A DNA stretch of 64,000 nt from Nocardioides dokdonensis FR1436 (lineage in GTDB: Bacteria; Actinomycetota; Actinomycetes; Propionibacteriales; Nocardioidaceae), in assembly GCF_001653335.1 (NCBI RefSeq), contig NZ_CP015079.1:1674001-1738000 (forward strand), in the 5' to 3' direction. Both the position numbers and the translations under genes were made by a program. The stretch's first letter is position 1, and each line of letters begins with the position of its first letter. Shown here piece by piece: positions 17,236 to 25,945 of the stretch. The notes below the pieces were generated by a model. That model did not search any database, had not been told where the DNA came from, and saw only the letters and a program-made list of their open reading frames with translations.

Positions 17236-17475
17236 TCAGGCCGGGTTGAGGCGCGCCTCGGGCGTCGCGTGCTCGCAGACCTGGTCGCACAGACCGGTGA
17301 GGCGCAGCGCGTACTCGTCGCTGTCCAGGCGCCGTGCCGTCCACGCGCGGTGCAGGTCGATGGCCTGCAGGCGGACCCGGGCGGAGAGGACCGGATCTCG
17401 GCGCTCGATCCTGTTCAGCTCCTGCATCAGCCGCATCCGCGTGCGGATCACCTGTGCGTCGTCGTGCGTGTCCAT
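17236..17475 (-). CDS. Small hypothetical protein, helical
   Basis: 79 residues, not recognised. The sequence is charged and probably fully helical (IRTRMRLMQELNRIERRDP, then RVRLQAIDLHRAWTARRL). It has two Cys near the C-terminus (LCDQVCEHA) that could bind a metal or form a disulfide. Evidence that it is real: GGGAGG 8 nt before the ATG and normal codon bias. It lies between the methyltransferase and the orphan response regulator. Confidence 0.6.
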   Translation of the reverse strand: MDTHDDAQVIRTRMRLMQELNRIERRDPVLSARVRLQAIDLHRAWTARRLDSDEYALRLTGLCDQVCEHATPEARLNPA

Positions 17476-17566
17476 GTCCCACCTCCCGGGGGTCGTGTGC
17501 CTGTCCTCCCGATCCTAGGTCGCACCCCCGCAAGCAGCCGAGTCCGCGACGCCCACCCGGCTTCCC

Positions 17567-17572
17567 TATGAT
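17567..17572 (+). promoter_or_regulatory. -10 element of a probable leaderless transcript
   Basis: TATGAT, close to the sigma-70 consensus, ends 6 nt before the ATG at 17579. No Shine-Dalgarno is present, so the response-regulator mRNA is probably leaderless. Confidence 0.5.
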
Positions 17573-17578
17573 CGGGGG

Positions 17579-18229
17579 ATGTCGAAGAGCCCGGTCCGGA
17601 TCGCGATCGTGAACGACTACGAGATCGTCGTGGCGGGGACCGCAGCCGTGCTCGCGCCCTTCGAGGACCGGGTGCGGGTCGTCGAGCTCGACAGCAGCCT
17701 CCCTGTGAAGGCGGACGTCGACGTGGTGCTCTACGACTCCTTCGGGCAGGCCCAGGGCAGCGACGTGGACGCCGCCGCGCTGATGGCGGGCGGGGACGCG
17801 CGCCTGGTGATCTTCAGCTGGAACATCGACCCCGACCTCGTCGACGCGGCCTTCGACGCCGGCGCCGTCGGGTACATCGCCAAGGGCGTCGCCGCCCACG
17901 AGCTGGTCGCCCTCATCGAGGCGGTGCACCGCGGTGAGCGGGTCCACCCCTCGGCCGGCCAGCACCTCGACGGCGAGGAGTTCGGCCGGTGGCCCGGCCA
18001 GGACCACGGCCTGAGCCCCCGCGAGGCCGAGGTCCTGGCCCTGATCTGCCAGGGCCTGAGCAACCAGGAGATCACCGAGCGCGCCTTCCTCGGGCTGAAC
18101 ACGGTGAAGACCTACATCCGCACGCTCTACCGCAAGATCGGCGTCGACAGCCGCACCCGTGCGCTGCTGTGGGGCATCGACCACGGCTTCCGCCCCGACC
18201 GCTCCCGCCGACCCGGTCCGCACGCCTGA
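17579..18229 (+). CDS. Orphan LuxR/NarL-type response regulator
   Basis: A 216-residue regulator with a receiver domain (1-120) and a LuxR helix-turn-helix (about 140-205: LSPREAEVLALICQGLSNQE, NTVKTYIRTLYRKIGV). The phospho-acceptor is Asp53 in VVLYDSF and the conserved Lys is in YIAKG. The first acidic pair is Asn12-Asp13 rather than Asp-Asp. No histidine kinase is nearby. It resembles the regulator at 44021-44704 along its whole length, so they are paralogues. The FUSC-type gene starts 14 bp downstream and is probably coexpressed. Confidence 0.8.
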   Translation: MSKSPVRIAIVNDYEIVVAGTAAVLAPFEDRVRVVELDSSLPVKADVDVVLYDSFGQAQGSDVDAAALMAGGDARLVIFSWNIDPDLVDAAFDAGAVGYIAKGVAAHELVALIEAVHRGERVHPSAGQHLDGEEFGRWPGQDHGLSPREAEVLALICQGLSNQEITERAFLGLNTVKTYIRTLYRKIGVDSRTRALLWGIDHGFRPDRSRRPGPHA

Positions 18230-18243
18230 TCCGCGCCCCTGCC

Positions 18244-19329
18244 ATGACCCCCCACTCCCTCGTGTCCCGTCTGCGGGGGTGGCTCGCGAGGCTGCGTGAG
18301 CCGACCGTGCAGACCGACCTGCTCCAGGTGGTCAAGGCCAGCCTCGCGACCGTGCTCGCCTGGGTCTTCGCGGCGCGGCTGCTGGGCCTCGAGCAGTCCT
18401 TCCTCGCACCGTGGGTGGCGCTGCTGACCGTGCACGCGACCGTCTACCGCTCGGTGCTGCGCGGCGGCCAGTCGGTGGTGGCCACGCTGCTGGGGGTGCT
18501 CCTCGCCTACGTGCTCGTCGAGGTGCTCGGGTACGGCGCCCCCGCCCTCGGGCTGGGCGTCTTCGTGGGCCTGCTCGTCGCCAGGTGGCGCTACCTGCGG
18601 CTCGAGGGGGTCGCGATCGCGACCACGGCCGTCTTCCTGCTCACCATCGGCGGCACCCAGGAGGAGGCCCTGCTGGTGGACCGGCTCCTGGCCACCCTGG
18701 TCGGGGTCGTCAGCGGTGTCCTGGTCAACCTCCTGGTCGTTCCCCCGCTGGACGACCGGGCCGCCGAGGTCCAGCTCGACGTGATCGACCGCCGCCTCGG
18801 TGCGCTGCTGCGGCGGATGGCGGCCGAGCTCGACGAGGGCGTCGACGACGACGGGGTGCGCGAGTGGATCGAGGAGACGCGGCGCATCGACGCCGAGGTC
18901 GACCGGGCCGAGTGGCTGCTGGACTACTCCCGGGAGTCGCAGTGGTGGAACCCGCGCCGCACCCGCTCGAGCCGGGCCGGCGACCCCGACCACGGCAGCG
19001 CGGTGCTGGTGCGCCTCGAGGAGGGGGTGGCCCAGGCCCGCGCCATCGCCCGCACCCTGGAGGAGTCGGTGGTGCGCGCCGACGAGTGGGACGCCCGCTT
19101 CCGCGGACCCTTCCTGGCGCTCCTGGACCGCGTCGGGCGCCGGGTGGGCGACCCGGACGCCGACGTCGAGGGGCTGCGCGAGGAGATCGACGCACTGGCC
19201 CACGAGCTGTCCGCCGCGGACCTGCCCGGGCTGCGCTGGCCGCTCTACGGCTCGCTGATCACCTCGCTGCGCCACATCGTGACGATCGCCGACGACGTGG
19301 CCGCGGCCCGTCCGTCGATCCCGACCTGA
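18244..19329 (+). CDS. FUSC-family membrane protein (aromatic acid exporter-like)
   Basis: A 361-residue protein. The N-terminal half (about 25-165) has six hydrophobic segments ([54 protein letters not shown]); the C-terminal half is a long soluble helical region. This is the layout of FUSC/ArAE-type efflux proteins, which export aromatic carboxylates or similar compounds. The ATG at 18244 lacks a Shine-Dalgarno but is only 14 bp after the response regulator, suggesting coupled translation and control by it. Confidence 0.75.
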   Translation: MTPHSLVSRLRGWLARLREPTVQTDLLQVVKASLATVLAWVFAARLLGLEQSFLAPWVALLTVHATVYRSVLRGGQSVVATLLGVLLAYVLVEVLGYGAPALGLGVFVGLLVARWRYLRLEGVAIATTAVFLLTIGGTQEEALLVDRLLATLVGVVSGVLVNLLVVPPLDDRAAEVQLDVIDRRLGALLRRMAAELDEGVDDDGVREWIEETRRIDAEVDRAEWLLDYSRESQWWNPRRTRSSRAGDPDHGSAVLVRLEEGVAQARAIARTLEESVVRADEWDARFRGPFLALLDRVGRRVGDPDADVEGLREEIDALAHELSAADLPGLRWPLYGSLITSLRHIVTIADDVAAARPSIPT

Positions 19330-19333
19330 TCGA

Positions 19334-19768
19334 CTACCCCTCCAGCAGCGCCGTCAGCCGGGCCAGGTCCTTGCGGGTCGCGCGCCGCACCGCCGCCTGC
19401 ACGAGCGGCGCCGAGAGGCCCTTGAACCCGGTGGGCCGCCCCCGGTTGGCCAGCGTCATCCGGGTGCCGGTGCCGTGGGGCTCCCACGTGTAGGTCGTCT
19501 CCATCGGGAACGGTCCGTCCGCGGTGCGCATCACCAGGCGCTCACCGGGCACCAGCTCGACCACCTCGTAGGTGTAGGCCAGGCGCCGGCCCAGGAAGTG
19601 CGCCACGAAGTCCATCCGCGAGCCGACCGCGACCGGCGGCGGGGTGCGCCACTCGACCGAGCGGATGTTGGCGTACCACTGCGGCGCGTGGGTGGGGTCG
19701 CCGGCGTACGCCGCCACCTCGTGCGGCGGGCGGGCGATGGTCGTCTCCACGACGACGTCGACGTTCAT
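19334..19768 (-). CDS. SRPBCC (START-like) family protein
   Basis: A 144-residue single-domain protein with the polyketide cyclase/START pattern: [17 protein letters not shown] at the N-terminus, [13 protein letters not shown], a central beta sheet, and [18 protein letters not shown]. It forms a hydrophobic pocket for a lipid or aromatic ligand. A GGAGG upstream is ideally placed for an ATG at 19776 in another frame, whose three-codon frame ends by overlapping the real ATG at 19768; translation may re-initiate there. It is divergent from the paa operon. Confidence 0.75.
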   Translation of the reverse strand: MNVDVVVETTIARPPHEVAAYAGDPTHAPQWYANIRSVEWRTPPPVAVGSRMDFVAHFLGRRLAYTYEVVELVPGERLVMRTADGPFPMETTYTWEPHGTGTRMTLANRGRPTGFKGLSAPLVQAAVRRATRKDLARLTALLEG

Positions 19769-19846
19769 GGGCCCATGGTGCACCTCCGGTGTCCCACCGG
19801 CGTCGTGGCAGGACCTTGTCGACGGGCGCCCGGCGTGGTGCAATTA

Positions 19847-19864
19847 ACAGACCGATCGGTCAGT
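19847..19864. promoter_or_regulatory. TetR-type operator in front of paaA
   Basis: A perfect 12-bp palindrome GACCGATCGGTC (19850-19861), extended by two of three flanking matches, lies in an AT-rich patch 28 bp before the paaA ATG. The TetR gene at the far end of the operon is the likely binder, released by phenylacetyl-CoA as known for PaaR-type repressors. Confidence 0.65.
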
Positions 19865-19891
19865 AATTTTTCTCCAGCACCAGGAGCGGCG

Positions 19892-20890
19892 ATGTCGACG
19901 AGCACTCGTGAGCCCCGCACGGACCCCGACGAGCACGACCGCGAGGCTGCCCTCGAGGCGGACTTCGAGGCCGTGATCGCGCGCCACGAGCGCATCGAGC
20001 CGCGCGACTGGATGCCGGAGGGCTACCGCCGCACGCTGGTGCGCCAGATCGCCCAGCACGCGCACTCCGAGATCATCGGGATGCAGCCGGAGGGCAACTG
20101 GCTGACCCGCGCTCCCTCGCTGCGGCGCAAGGCGGTGCTGCTGGCCAAGGTGCAGGACGAGGCCGGGCACGGGCTCTACCTCTACTCCGCCTGCGAGACC
20201 CTCGGCGTCTCGCGCGCCGAGCTCACCGACATGCTGATCGAGGGCCGGCAGAAGTACTCCTCGATCTTCAACTACCCGACGCTGTCGTACGCCGACGTCG
20301 GCACCATCGGCTGGCTGGTCGACGGCGCCGCGATCTGCAACCAGGTGCCGCTGTGCCGCACCTCCTACGGCCCCTACGGCCGCGCGATGATCCGGGTCTG
20401 CAAGGAGGAGTCCTTCCACCAGCGCCAGGGCTACGAGCTCCTGATGACGATGATGGCCGGCACCGACGAGCAGCGCGCGATGGTGCAGGAGTCCGTGGAC
20501 CGCTTCTGGTGGCCGGCGCTGATGATGTTCGGCCCGCCCGACGACGCCTCGCCCAACACCGCGCGCTCCCTGGCCTGGGGGATCAAGCGCAACACCAACG
20601 ACGAGCTGCGCCAGAAGTTCGTCGACATGAGCGTCCCGCAGGCCGAGCGGCTCGGGGTCACGTTCCCCGACCCGCAGCTGCGGTGGAACGAGGAGCGTGG
20701 CGCCCACGACTTCGGCCAGCCCGACTGGGACGAGCTCACCCGGGTGATCAGCGGTGACGGCCCCTGCAACGCCGAGCGGATCGCGCACCGGCGCCGCGCC
20801 CACGAGGACGGCGCCTGGGTCCGGGAAGCGGCCTCGGCGTACGCCGCCCGCCAGCAGGAGCACCCGCACGACCAGAAGGAGCAGCACTGA
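19892..20890 (+). CDS. paaA: Phenylacetyl-CoA epoxidase catalytic subunit A
   Basis: A 332-residue diiron oxygenase subunit. The two carboxylate/His clusters are visible: [20 protein letters not shown] (about residues 85-105) and [16 protein letters not shown] (about 170-185). PaaA epoxidises the aromatic ring of phenylacetyl-CoA with O2, in complex with PaaC, PaaB and reductase PaaE. The ATG at 19892 follows CAGGAGCGG. It heads paaABCDE, and its stop overlaps the paaB start. The length is normal for the family. Confidence 0.96.
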   Translation: MSTSTREPRTDPDEHDREAALEADFEAVIARHERIEPRDWMPEGYRRTLVRQIAQHAHSEIIGMQPEGNWLTRAPSLRRKAVLLAKVQDEAGHGLYLYSACETLGVSRAELTDMLIEGRQKYSSIFNYPTLSYADVGTIGWLVDGAAICNQVPLCRTSYGPYGRAMIRVCKEESFHQRQGYELLMTMMAGTDEQRAMVQESVDRFWWPALMMFGPPDDASPNTARSLAWGIKRNTNDELRQKFVDMSVPQAERLGVTFPDPQLRWNEERGAHDFGQPDWDELTRVISGDGPCNAERIAHRRRAHEDGAWVREAASAYAARQQEHPHDQKEQH

Positions 20891-21189
20891 TGAGCAGCGG
20901 CGCCCCCCGGGCCGAGTGGCCCCTCTACGAGGTGTTCGTGCGCGGCAAGCGCGGCCTCAACCACGTCCACGTCGGCTCCCTGCACGCCGCCGACGACCAG
21001 ATGGCGCTGCACCACGCCCGCGACGTCTACACCCGGCGCAACGAGGGCGTGAGCCTGTGGGTGGTGCGCGCCGACGCGATCACCGCCTCCAGCCCCGACG
21101 AGAAGGACTCCTTCTTCGCCCCGGCCGGCGACAAGGTCTACCGCCACCCCACCTTCTACGACGTCCCCGCCGACGTCCCGCACATGTGA
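20890..21189 (+). CDS. paaB: Phenylacetyl-CoA epoxidase subunit B
   Basis: A 99-residue PaaB: WPLYEVFVRGKRGLNHVHVG, the central YTRRNEGVSLWVVR and the C-terminal KVYRHPTFYDVP are conserved. It bridges the PaaAC catalytic heterodimers and is needed for activity of the epoxidase. The ATG overlaps the paaA stop (TGATG), giving tight coupling. Confidence 0.95.
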   Translation: MSSGAPRAEWPLYEVFVRGKRGLNHVHVGSLHAADDQMALHHARDVYTRRNEGVSLWVVRADAITASSPDEKDSFFAPAGDKVYRHPTFYDVPADVPHM

Positions 21190-21196
21190 GGCACCC

Positions 21197-22126
21197 ATGA
21201 GCCACGAGTCCGTGTACGACGGCCTGGTCGAGGAGCACGGCGACGTCTCCGGTCAGTGGGCGTTCGGCACCTCGTTCGAGGACCCGCTCGCCGGTGTCGA
21301 CACGACGCTGCCCGAGGGCGTCGACGGCGCCGCGCTGGCGGCGTACTGCCTGATGCTCGGCGACGACGCGCTGGTGCTCTCGCACCGGCTTTCGCAGTGG
21401 TGCAGCCGCGCGCCCGACCTCGAGGACGACATCGCGATCGCCAACATCGCCCTCGACCTGCTCGGCCAGGCCCGGCTGCTGCTGGCGCGGGCGGCGGCCG
21501 CCGACCCCGCCGTCGTGCCGGTGCTGGCAGCGTGGTCGGGGGTCTCGCCGGTGCCCGACGAGGACCGGCTGGCGTTCTTCCGCGAGGCCGACGCCTTCCG
21601 CTGCACCCGGCTCGTCGAGCTCGAGCACGGCGACTTCGCGCACCTGGTGGTGCGGCTGCTGCTCTTCTCGAGTGCCCGGTTGGCCGTCCTCCAGCGGCTC
21701 GCCGCCAGCCGCGACCACGTGCTCGCCGCGATCGGCGCCAAGGGCGCCACCGAGGTCACCTACCACCGCGAGTACGCCGCCCGGTGGGTCGTGACGCTGG
21801 CGCGAGGCACCGAGGAGTCGCGGCGCCGGCTGCTGGGCGCCCTCGACGAGCTCGCGCCGTGGCACGCCGAGCAGCTCGAGGCGCACCCGGTCGCGACCGC
21901 CCTCGCCGAGTCCGGCGTCGGCGTCGACCCGGCCGGCACCGCCGACGAGGTCGCCGACGTGCTGGCCCAGGTGCTCGAGGCGGCGCACACGCCCTGGCCC
22001 GACGTGGCCCCGCGGGGCGGGGTGCGCGGTCGCGCCGGGCGCGACGGCATGCACACCGAGGCGCTGAGCCGCATGCTCGCCGAGATGCAGGTCGTGGCAC
22101 GGGCGCACCCGACGGGGCGGTGGTGA
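21197..22126 (+). CDS. paaC: Phenylacetyl-CoA epoxidase structural subunit C
   Basis: A 309-residue PaaC, the non-catalytic partner of PaaA with the same helical fold. LMLGDDALVLSHRLSQWC near residue 50, then IANIALDLLGQARLLL and the FRCTRLVELEHGDFAH region are typical. It stabilises PaaA and binds coenzyme A. The start at 21197 follows a GGCACCC tract 7 bp after paaB; paaD overlaps or abuts its end. Confidence 0.93.
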   Translation: MSHESVYDGLVEEHGDVSGQWAFGTSFEDPLAGVDTTLPEGVDGAALAAYCLMLGDDALVLSHRLSQWCSRAPDLEDDIAIANIALDLLGQARLLLARAAAADPAVVPVLAAWSGVSPVPDEDRLAFFREADAFRCTRLVELEHGDFAHLVVRLLLFSSARLAVLQRLAASRDHVLAAIGAKGATEVTYHREYAARWVVTLARGTEESRRRLLGALDELAPWHAEQLEAHPVATALAESGVGVDPAGTADEVADVLAQVLEAAHTPWPDVAPRGGVRGRAGRDGMHTEALSRMLAEMQVVARAHPTGRW

Positions 22127-22128
22127 CG

Positions 22129-22674
22129 ATGGCCGCCACCAGCCACGCGGTCCGACCCGGGTCGCTGACCCGCGCCGACGCCGAGGCGGCCGCCGGCACC
22201 GTCGTCGACCCCGAGATGCCGATGCTGACGCTGGTCGACCTCGGGGTGCTGCGCGAGGTCACGGTCGAGGAGGCCCCGGCCGGTGCCGCGGTCACGGTCG
22301 CGCTGACGCCGACGTACTCCGGCTGCCCGGCGATGGCCACCATGCGCGACGACCTGGTGCGCGCGCTGACCGAGGTGGGCTTCGACGAGGTGCGGGTGCA
22401 GGTGCGGCTCAGCCCGCCCTGGACCAGCGACTGGATCACGGCCGCGGGTCGGGAGGCGCTGCGCGCGCACCGGCTCTCCCCGCCCGGCCCGGCCGGGCCG
22501 CGGCCCGACGGCCCGGTGCCGCTGCGCCTGACCGCGACGCGGCGTCGCCTCGTGTGCCCGCGCTGCGGGGCCGAGGAGACCGAGCTGACCTCGGAGTACG
22601 GGCCGACCGCCTGCACCGCGCTCTACCGCTGCACCGTGTGCCGCGAGCCGTTCGAGCACCTCAAGGAGATCTGA
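22129..22674 (+). CDS. paaD: PaaD, iron-sulfur assembly factor for the epoxidase
   Basis: 181 residues. An N-terminal MIP18/DUF59 domain (VVDPEMPMLTLVDLGVLREV, then TYSGCPAMATM) is followed by a C-terminal zinc-ribbon-like CPRCGAEE...CTVC. PaaD helps mature the diiron or iron-sulfur centre of the complex. An alternative GTG start at 22123 overlaps the paaC stop (GTGA); the ATG at 22129 is listed. Confidence 0.9.
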   Translation: MAATSHAVRPGSLTRADAEAAAGTVVDPEMPMLTLVDLGVLREVTVEEAPAGAAVTVALTPTYSGCPAMATMRDDLVRALTEVGFDEVRVQVRLSPPWTSDWITAAGREALRAHRLSPPGPAGPRPDGPVPLRLTATRRRLVCPRCGAEETELTSEYGPTACTALYRCTVCREPFEHLKEI

Positions 22675-22675
22675 G

Positions 22676-23767
22676 ATGAGCGCACCCGCGGTCGAGCGTC
22701 CGCGCAGTCGGTCCTTCCACGCCCTGCGCGTGGCGGCGGTGACCCCGCTGACCGACGACTCCGCGGCGATCACGTTCGAGGTGCCCGAGGAGCTGCGCGG
22801 GCACCTCGCCTTCGACGCCGGCCAGTCGCTGACCGTGCGCCGCACCGTCGACGGCGTCGAGCAGCGCCGGTCGTACTCCGTGTGCGCCCCGGTGGGCGCC
22901 GCGCCCCGCATCGGGGTCCGCGAGATCCCGGGCGGCGTCGTCTCGTCGTGGCTGGTGCGCGAGGTGCGTGCCGGCGACGAGGTCGAGGTGCAGCTGGCGC
23001 CGGGCGGCTTCCGGGCCGTGCCCGAGGTGGTCGCGGCCGGGGGACGGCACCTGTGCGTGGCCGCCGGCTCGGGCATCACCCCGGTGCTCTCGATCGCCGC
23101 GACCCTCCTGGAGCACCCCGACGCACAGGTGACGCTGCTCTACGGCAACCGCACGACGGGCTCGGTGATGTTCGCCGAGGAGGTCGCCGACCTCAAGAAC
23201 GCCCACGCGTCGCGGCTCCAGGTGGTCCACGTGCTCAGCCGCGAGCCCCGCGACGTCGAGCTGCTCTCGGGCCGCCTCGACGCGCAGCGGCTCGACCGCA
23301 TCCTCACCGACCTCGCGCCGGTCGACGACCTCGACCACGCCTGGCTCTGCGGGCCGCACCAGATGGTCCAGGACGCCCGCGACGTGCTCGCGCGCCACGG
23401 CCTGGGCGCCGACCGGGTGCACGCCGAGCTGTTCTTCGTCGACGAGCCGCCGCCCGACCTGGTGCGCGAGCGGGTGGTGCCCAGCGGGGCGACCACCGAG
23501 GCGACCGTGGTCCTCGACGGGCTGAGCTCCACCTCGACCGTGGCCCGCGACAAGCCGCTGCTCGACTCGGCCCAGGAGACCCGCGCCGACCTGCCCTTCG
23601 CCTGCCGCGGCGGTGTCTGCGGCACCTGCCGCGCGCTGGTGCGCGACGGCGAGGTGGAGATGGCGCGCAACTACGCCCTCGAGGACGCCGAGGTCGAGGC
23701 CGGCTTCGTGCTGACCTGCCAGTCCCGCCCCCTCACCGACTCGGTCACCATCGACTTCGACGCCTGA
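22676..23767 (+). CDS. paaE: Phenylacetyl-CoA epoxidase reductase subunit E
   Basis: A 363-residue reductase with FAD domain (RRSYSVCAP, about 64-72), NADP-binding domain (CVAAGSGITPVLSI, about 125-138) and a C-terminal plant-type 2Fe-2S domain (CRGGVCGTCRAL with a final Cys in LTCQS). It passes electrons from NADPH to the PaaAC diiron site. It is the last gene of the operon. A 22-bp repeat array follows immediately and could terminate transcription. No paaK, paaG or paaZ is in the window. Confidence 0.94.
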   Translation: MSAPAVERPRSRSFHALRVAAVTPLTDDSAAITFEVPEELRGHLAFDAGQSLTVRRTVDGVEQRRSYSVCAPVGAAPRIGVREIPGGVVSSWLVREVRAGDEVEVQLAPGGFRAVPEVVAAGGRHLCVAAGSGITPVLSIAATLLEHPDAQVTLLYGNRTTGSVMFAEEVADLKNAHASRLQVVHVLSREPRDVELLSGRLDAQRLDRILTDLAPVDDLDHAWLCGPHQMVQDARDVLARHGLGADRVHAELFFVDEPPPDLVRERVVPSGATTEATVVLDGLSSTSTVARDKPLLDSAQETRADLPFACRGGVCGTCRALVRDGEVEMARNYALEDAEVEAGFVLTCQSRPLTDSVTIDFDA

Positions 23768-23775
23768 CCCACCGC

Positions 23776-23980
23776 GACCCGGCTCAAATATCGCGCTGAC
23801 CCGGCTCAAATATCCCCGTGACCCGGCTCAAATATCGCGCTGACCCGGCGCAGATGTCGCGGTGCGCCACCACGAGACCGCCCCCGGCTCCAGGCGGCGG
23901 GACGGGCCGACTCGGCAGGACATCTGCGCCGACTCGGTGGAACATCTGGGCCGGGTCACGGGGATATCTGAGCCGGGTCG
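23776..23980. repeat. 22-bp repeat array, first of three
   Basis: Four direct 22-bp units starting GACCCGGCTCAAATATCGCG at 23776, 23798, 23820 and 23842 face three inverted units at about 23919-23980 (for example GATATCTGAGCCGGGTC). Direct and inverted halves can pair into one long stem. It separates the convergent paaE and tetR genes. Arrays of the same unit occur at 39723 and 48942. Confidence 0.75.
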
Positions 23981-23981
23981 G

Positions 23982-24620
23982 CTACCCGGGGGTGGGGGCG
24001 CGCAGTCCCTCGAAGGCCAGCGTGGTGACGGCGTGGGCCAGCACGGCCGCGTCCACCTCGCCGCCGGGGCGGTGCCACTCGACGAGCGAGTTGACCATGC
24101 CGAACAGCAGCCGGCTGACCAGCTGCGGGTCGACGTCGTCGCGCAGCGCCCCCTCCTCGACCGCGGCCCGCACGAGGTCGGCGAGCCGCGCGTCGATCCA
24201 GCGCCGACGCTCGAGCGCGGCGAGCTCGACGGGGCTGTTGCCTCGCACCCGCAGCAGCAGGGTGACCTCCGGCTGGTGGGCCACCAGCACCTCGACGCTG
24301 CGGGCGACCAGCACCCGCAGCCGCTCGTACGCCGACGGGCCGGATCCGCCCGACCCGGCGTCGTAGGCCGGTGCGGTGGCGGCCTCGACGGCCTCGGTCA
24401 GCTCGGCCAGGGCCGCGTCCAGCGCGAGCCCGAGCAGCTGCTCCTTGCTGGCGACGTGGTGGTAGATCGCCGACTTGCTCAGACCCAGTGCGCGGGCCAG
24501 GTCGCCCATGCTGGTCGCGTCGTAGCCCTGGCGGATGAAGAGCGCCACGGCCTCGCGCAGCACGGCCTGCTGGTCGTGGCCCGGGCGACCGCGACGGGCC
24601 GGGGCAGCGGGGTCGACCAT
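23982..24620 (-). CDS. TetR-family repressor, probably of the paa operon
   Basis: A 212-residue TetR regulator: RQGYDATSMGDLARALGLSK and SAIYHHVASKEQLL form the helix-turn-helix in residues 30-65; the C-terminal ligand domain is variable. Its position, convergent to paaE at the operon end, and the TetR palindrome before paaA point to a PaaR-type repressor sensing phenylacetyl-CoA. That role is inferred from context. The 3' end abuts the repeat array. Confidence 0.8.
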   Translation of the reverse strand: MVDPAAPARRGRPGHDQQAVLREAVALFIRQGYDATSMGDLARALGLSKSAIYHHVASKEQLLGLALDAALAELTEAVEAATAPAYDAGSGGSGPSAYERLRVLVARSVEVLVAHQPEVTLLLRVRGNSPVELAALERRRWIDARLADLVRAAVEEGALRDDVDPQLVSRLLFGMVNSLVEWHRPGGEVDAAVLAHAVTTLAFEGLRAPTPG

Positions 24621-24652
24621 GCCCCGCAGGATGTCACGGCCGCTGGGCGTGG

Positions 24653-25945
24653 TCAGCCGAGGACACCGGGGGCGATGTCGTCGTCCGTCTCGTCCCAGTC
24701 GTCGTCGGCGTAGAAGTCCTGATCGGCACGGTCGCGACTCTTCTTGGAGCCGCCCCGGCCGGTCCCCGTGCCCGCGGCCCCGCGGGCGCCGGCGCGAGAG
24801 CTCCCGGCGCCGGTCCCTCGCCCGGCCGCGGTGCCGCCCACGCCGCCCGCGCGCGGCGTGGGGCTGCCGGCCGTGCTGCGACCCAGGGTGCCGGAGACGG
24901 CGGATCGGGCGGTGGTGCCGAGCGGGCGGGCGACGGTGCCCTGGCCGGGCACCACGCCGGCGGCGCGCGCCGCGATGCCACGGGCGGCCCCGCCGAGCAG
25001 CAGGCCGCCGCCGAGGGCCGCCGCGCCCGTGCCGATGCCGGCGCCGCCGCCGGGGGCAGAGGTGGTGGCGGGGTCGATCGAGGTCGGCTGCAGGGGTGTG
25101 GACCCGGTGCCGGACGGCTCTGGGGGCAGGTCGCCGGTCGGAGGCAGCGACGTCGTGGTGGGTGTCGTGGGCGGCTGGTCGACGGGCTGATCCGTCGGCT
25201 GGTCCGTGGGCTGGTCCAAGGGCTGGTCCACGGGCTGGGGGAGGGGCTGATCGGTCGGTCCCGCGGTCCAGGTCGGCTGCAGCGTGCCCGCACCGGAGCG
25301 GGGGCCGCCCCCACCCGAGGCCCCGGAGCCGCCGCCGGGCGTCGAGCCGGTCGGCGCGTACGGCGAACCGGGGCGGCCCGGCCGCGAGCCCGGCTCGGGG
25401 TCCGGGACGCCGTGGATCCGCTTCATCACCGCGATGGGCTCCTCGTAGCCGGCCTCCATCGCGTCGGCGACCTCCTTGGCCTTCGCCTCACGGCGTGCCT
25501 CCCGCTCCTCGTGCTGGCTCACCGAGGTCTGGTGCTCGGTGCGCTTGCGGTCGAGGGTCACCTGGTCCCACTCGGGGTCGGGGCTGAAGGAGCCGGGCGC
25601 GTCGCTGTCCTCGAGCCCGGGAGTGGTGTCGATGGCGTCGCGCGCCGTGCGGGTGCGACTGATGGCCGCGCTCGAGTCGGTGAGTGCCCGCGCGCCCTGC
25701 TCGAGGTCGTCGATGTAGCGCTCCAGGTGGGTGGCGGCCTTCTCCAACGCAGCGAACAGCGACTTCCCGGTCTGTCCGCCGATCCCGGCGCCGGTCCCGG
25801 CAGCCCGGTGGAGTGCGTCGCGGACGGTGCGCAGCCGCTCCGCAGCGGCGCCCCACTCCTGGGCGCCGCCTCCCTGTCCGGCGACGACGTCCTCGTCGGC
25901 GGCGGCGAGCGCCGCGTCGAGGCGCTGGCGCTGGGGCCCCTTCAC
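24653..25945 (-). CDS. Large Pro/Gly-rich protein resembling a type VII secretion substrate
   Basis: 430 residues, no known enzyme family. Residues 1-180 are helical (EWGAAAERLRTVRDALHRAA, FAALEKAATHLERYIDDLEQ), like WXG100/PPE-type helical hairpins. The middle has a Pro/Asp/Gln repeat (DQPTDQPTDQPVDQP) and a Gly/Ala-rich stretch. The acidic tail DDDWDETDDDIAPGVLG resembles the ends of actinobacterial PPE-like proteins. Its ATG overlaps the stop of the small helical protein upstream (4 nt), a two-gene arrangement common for secreted heterodimers. No ESX machinery gene is in the window, so the assignment is an inference. Confidence 0.5.
   Translation of the reverse strand: MKGPQRQRLDAALAAADEDVVAGQGGGAQEWGAAAERLRTVRDALHRAAGTGAGIGGQTGKSLFAALEKAATHLERYIDDLEQGARALTDSSAAISRTRTARDAIDTTPGLEDSDAPGSFSPDPEWDQVTLDRKRTEHQTSVSQHEEREARREAKAKEVADAMEAGYEEPIAVMKRIHGVPDPEPGSRPGRPGSPYAPTGSTPGGGSGASGGGGPRSGAGTLQPTWTAGPTDQPLPQPVDQPLDQPTDQPTDQPVDQPPTTPTTTSLPPTGDLPPEPSGTGSTPLQPTSIDPATTSAPGGGAGIGTGAAALGGGLLLGGAARGIAARAAGVVPGQGTVARPLGTTARSAVSGTLGRSTAGSPTPRAGGVGGTAAGRGTGAGSSRAGARGAAGTGTGRGGSKKSRDRADQDFYADDDWDETDDDIAPGVLG

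Noticed and set aside
23776..23980. CRISPR array
   Set aside because: The 22-bp units abut each other without variable spacers, occur in both orientations and have no cas genes nearby.
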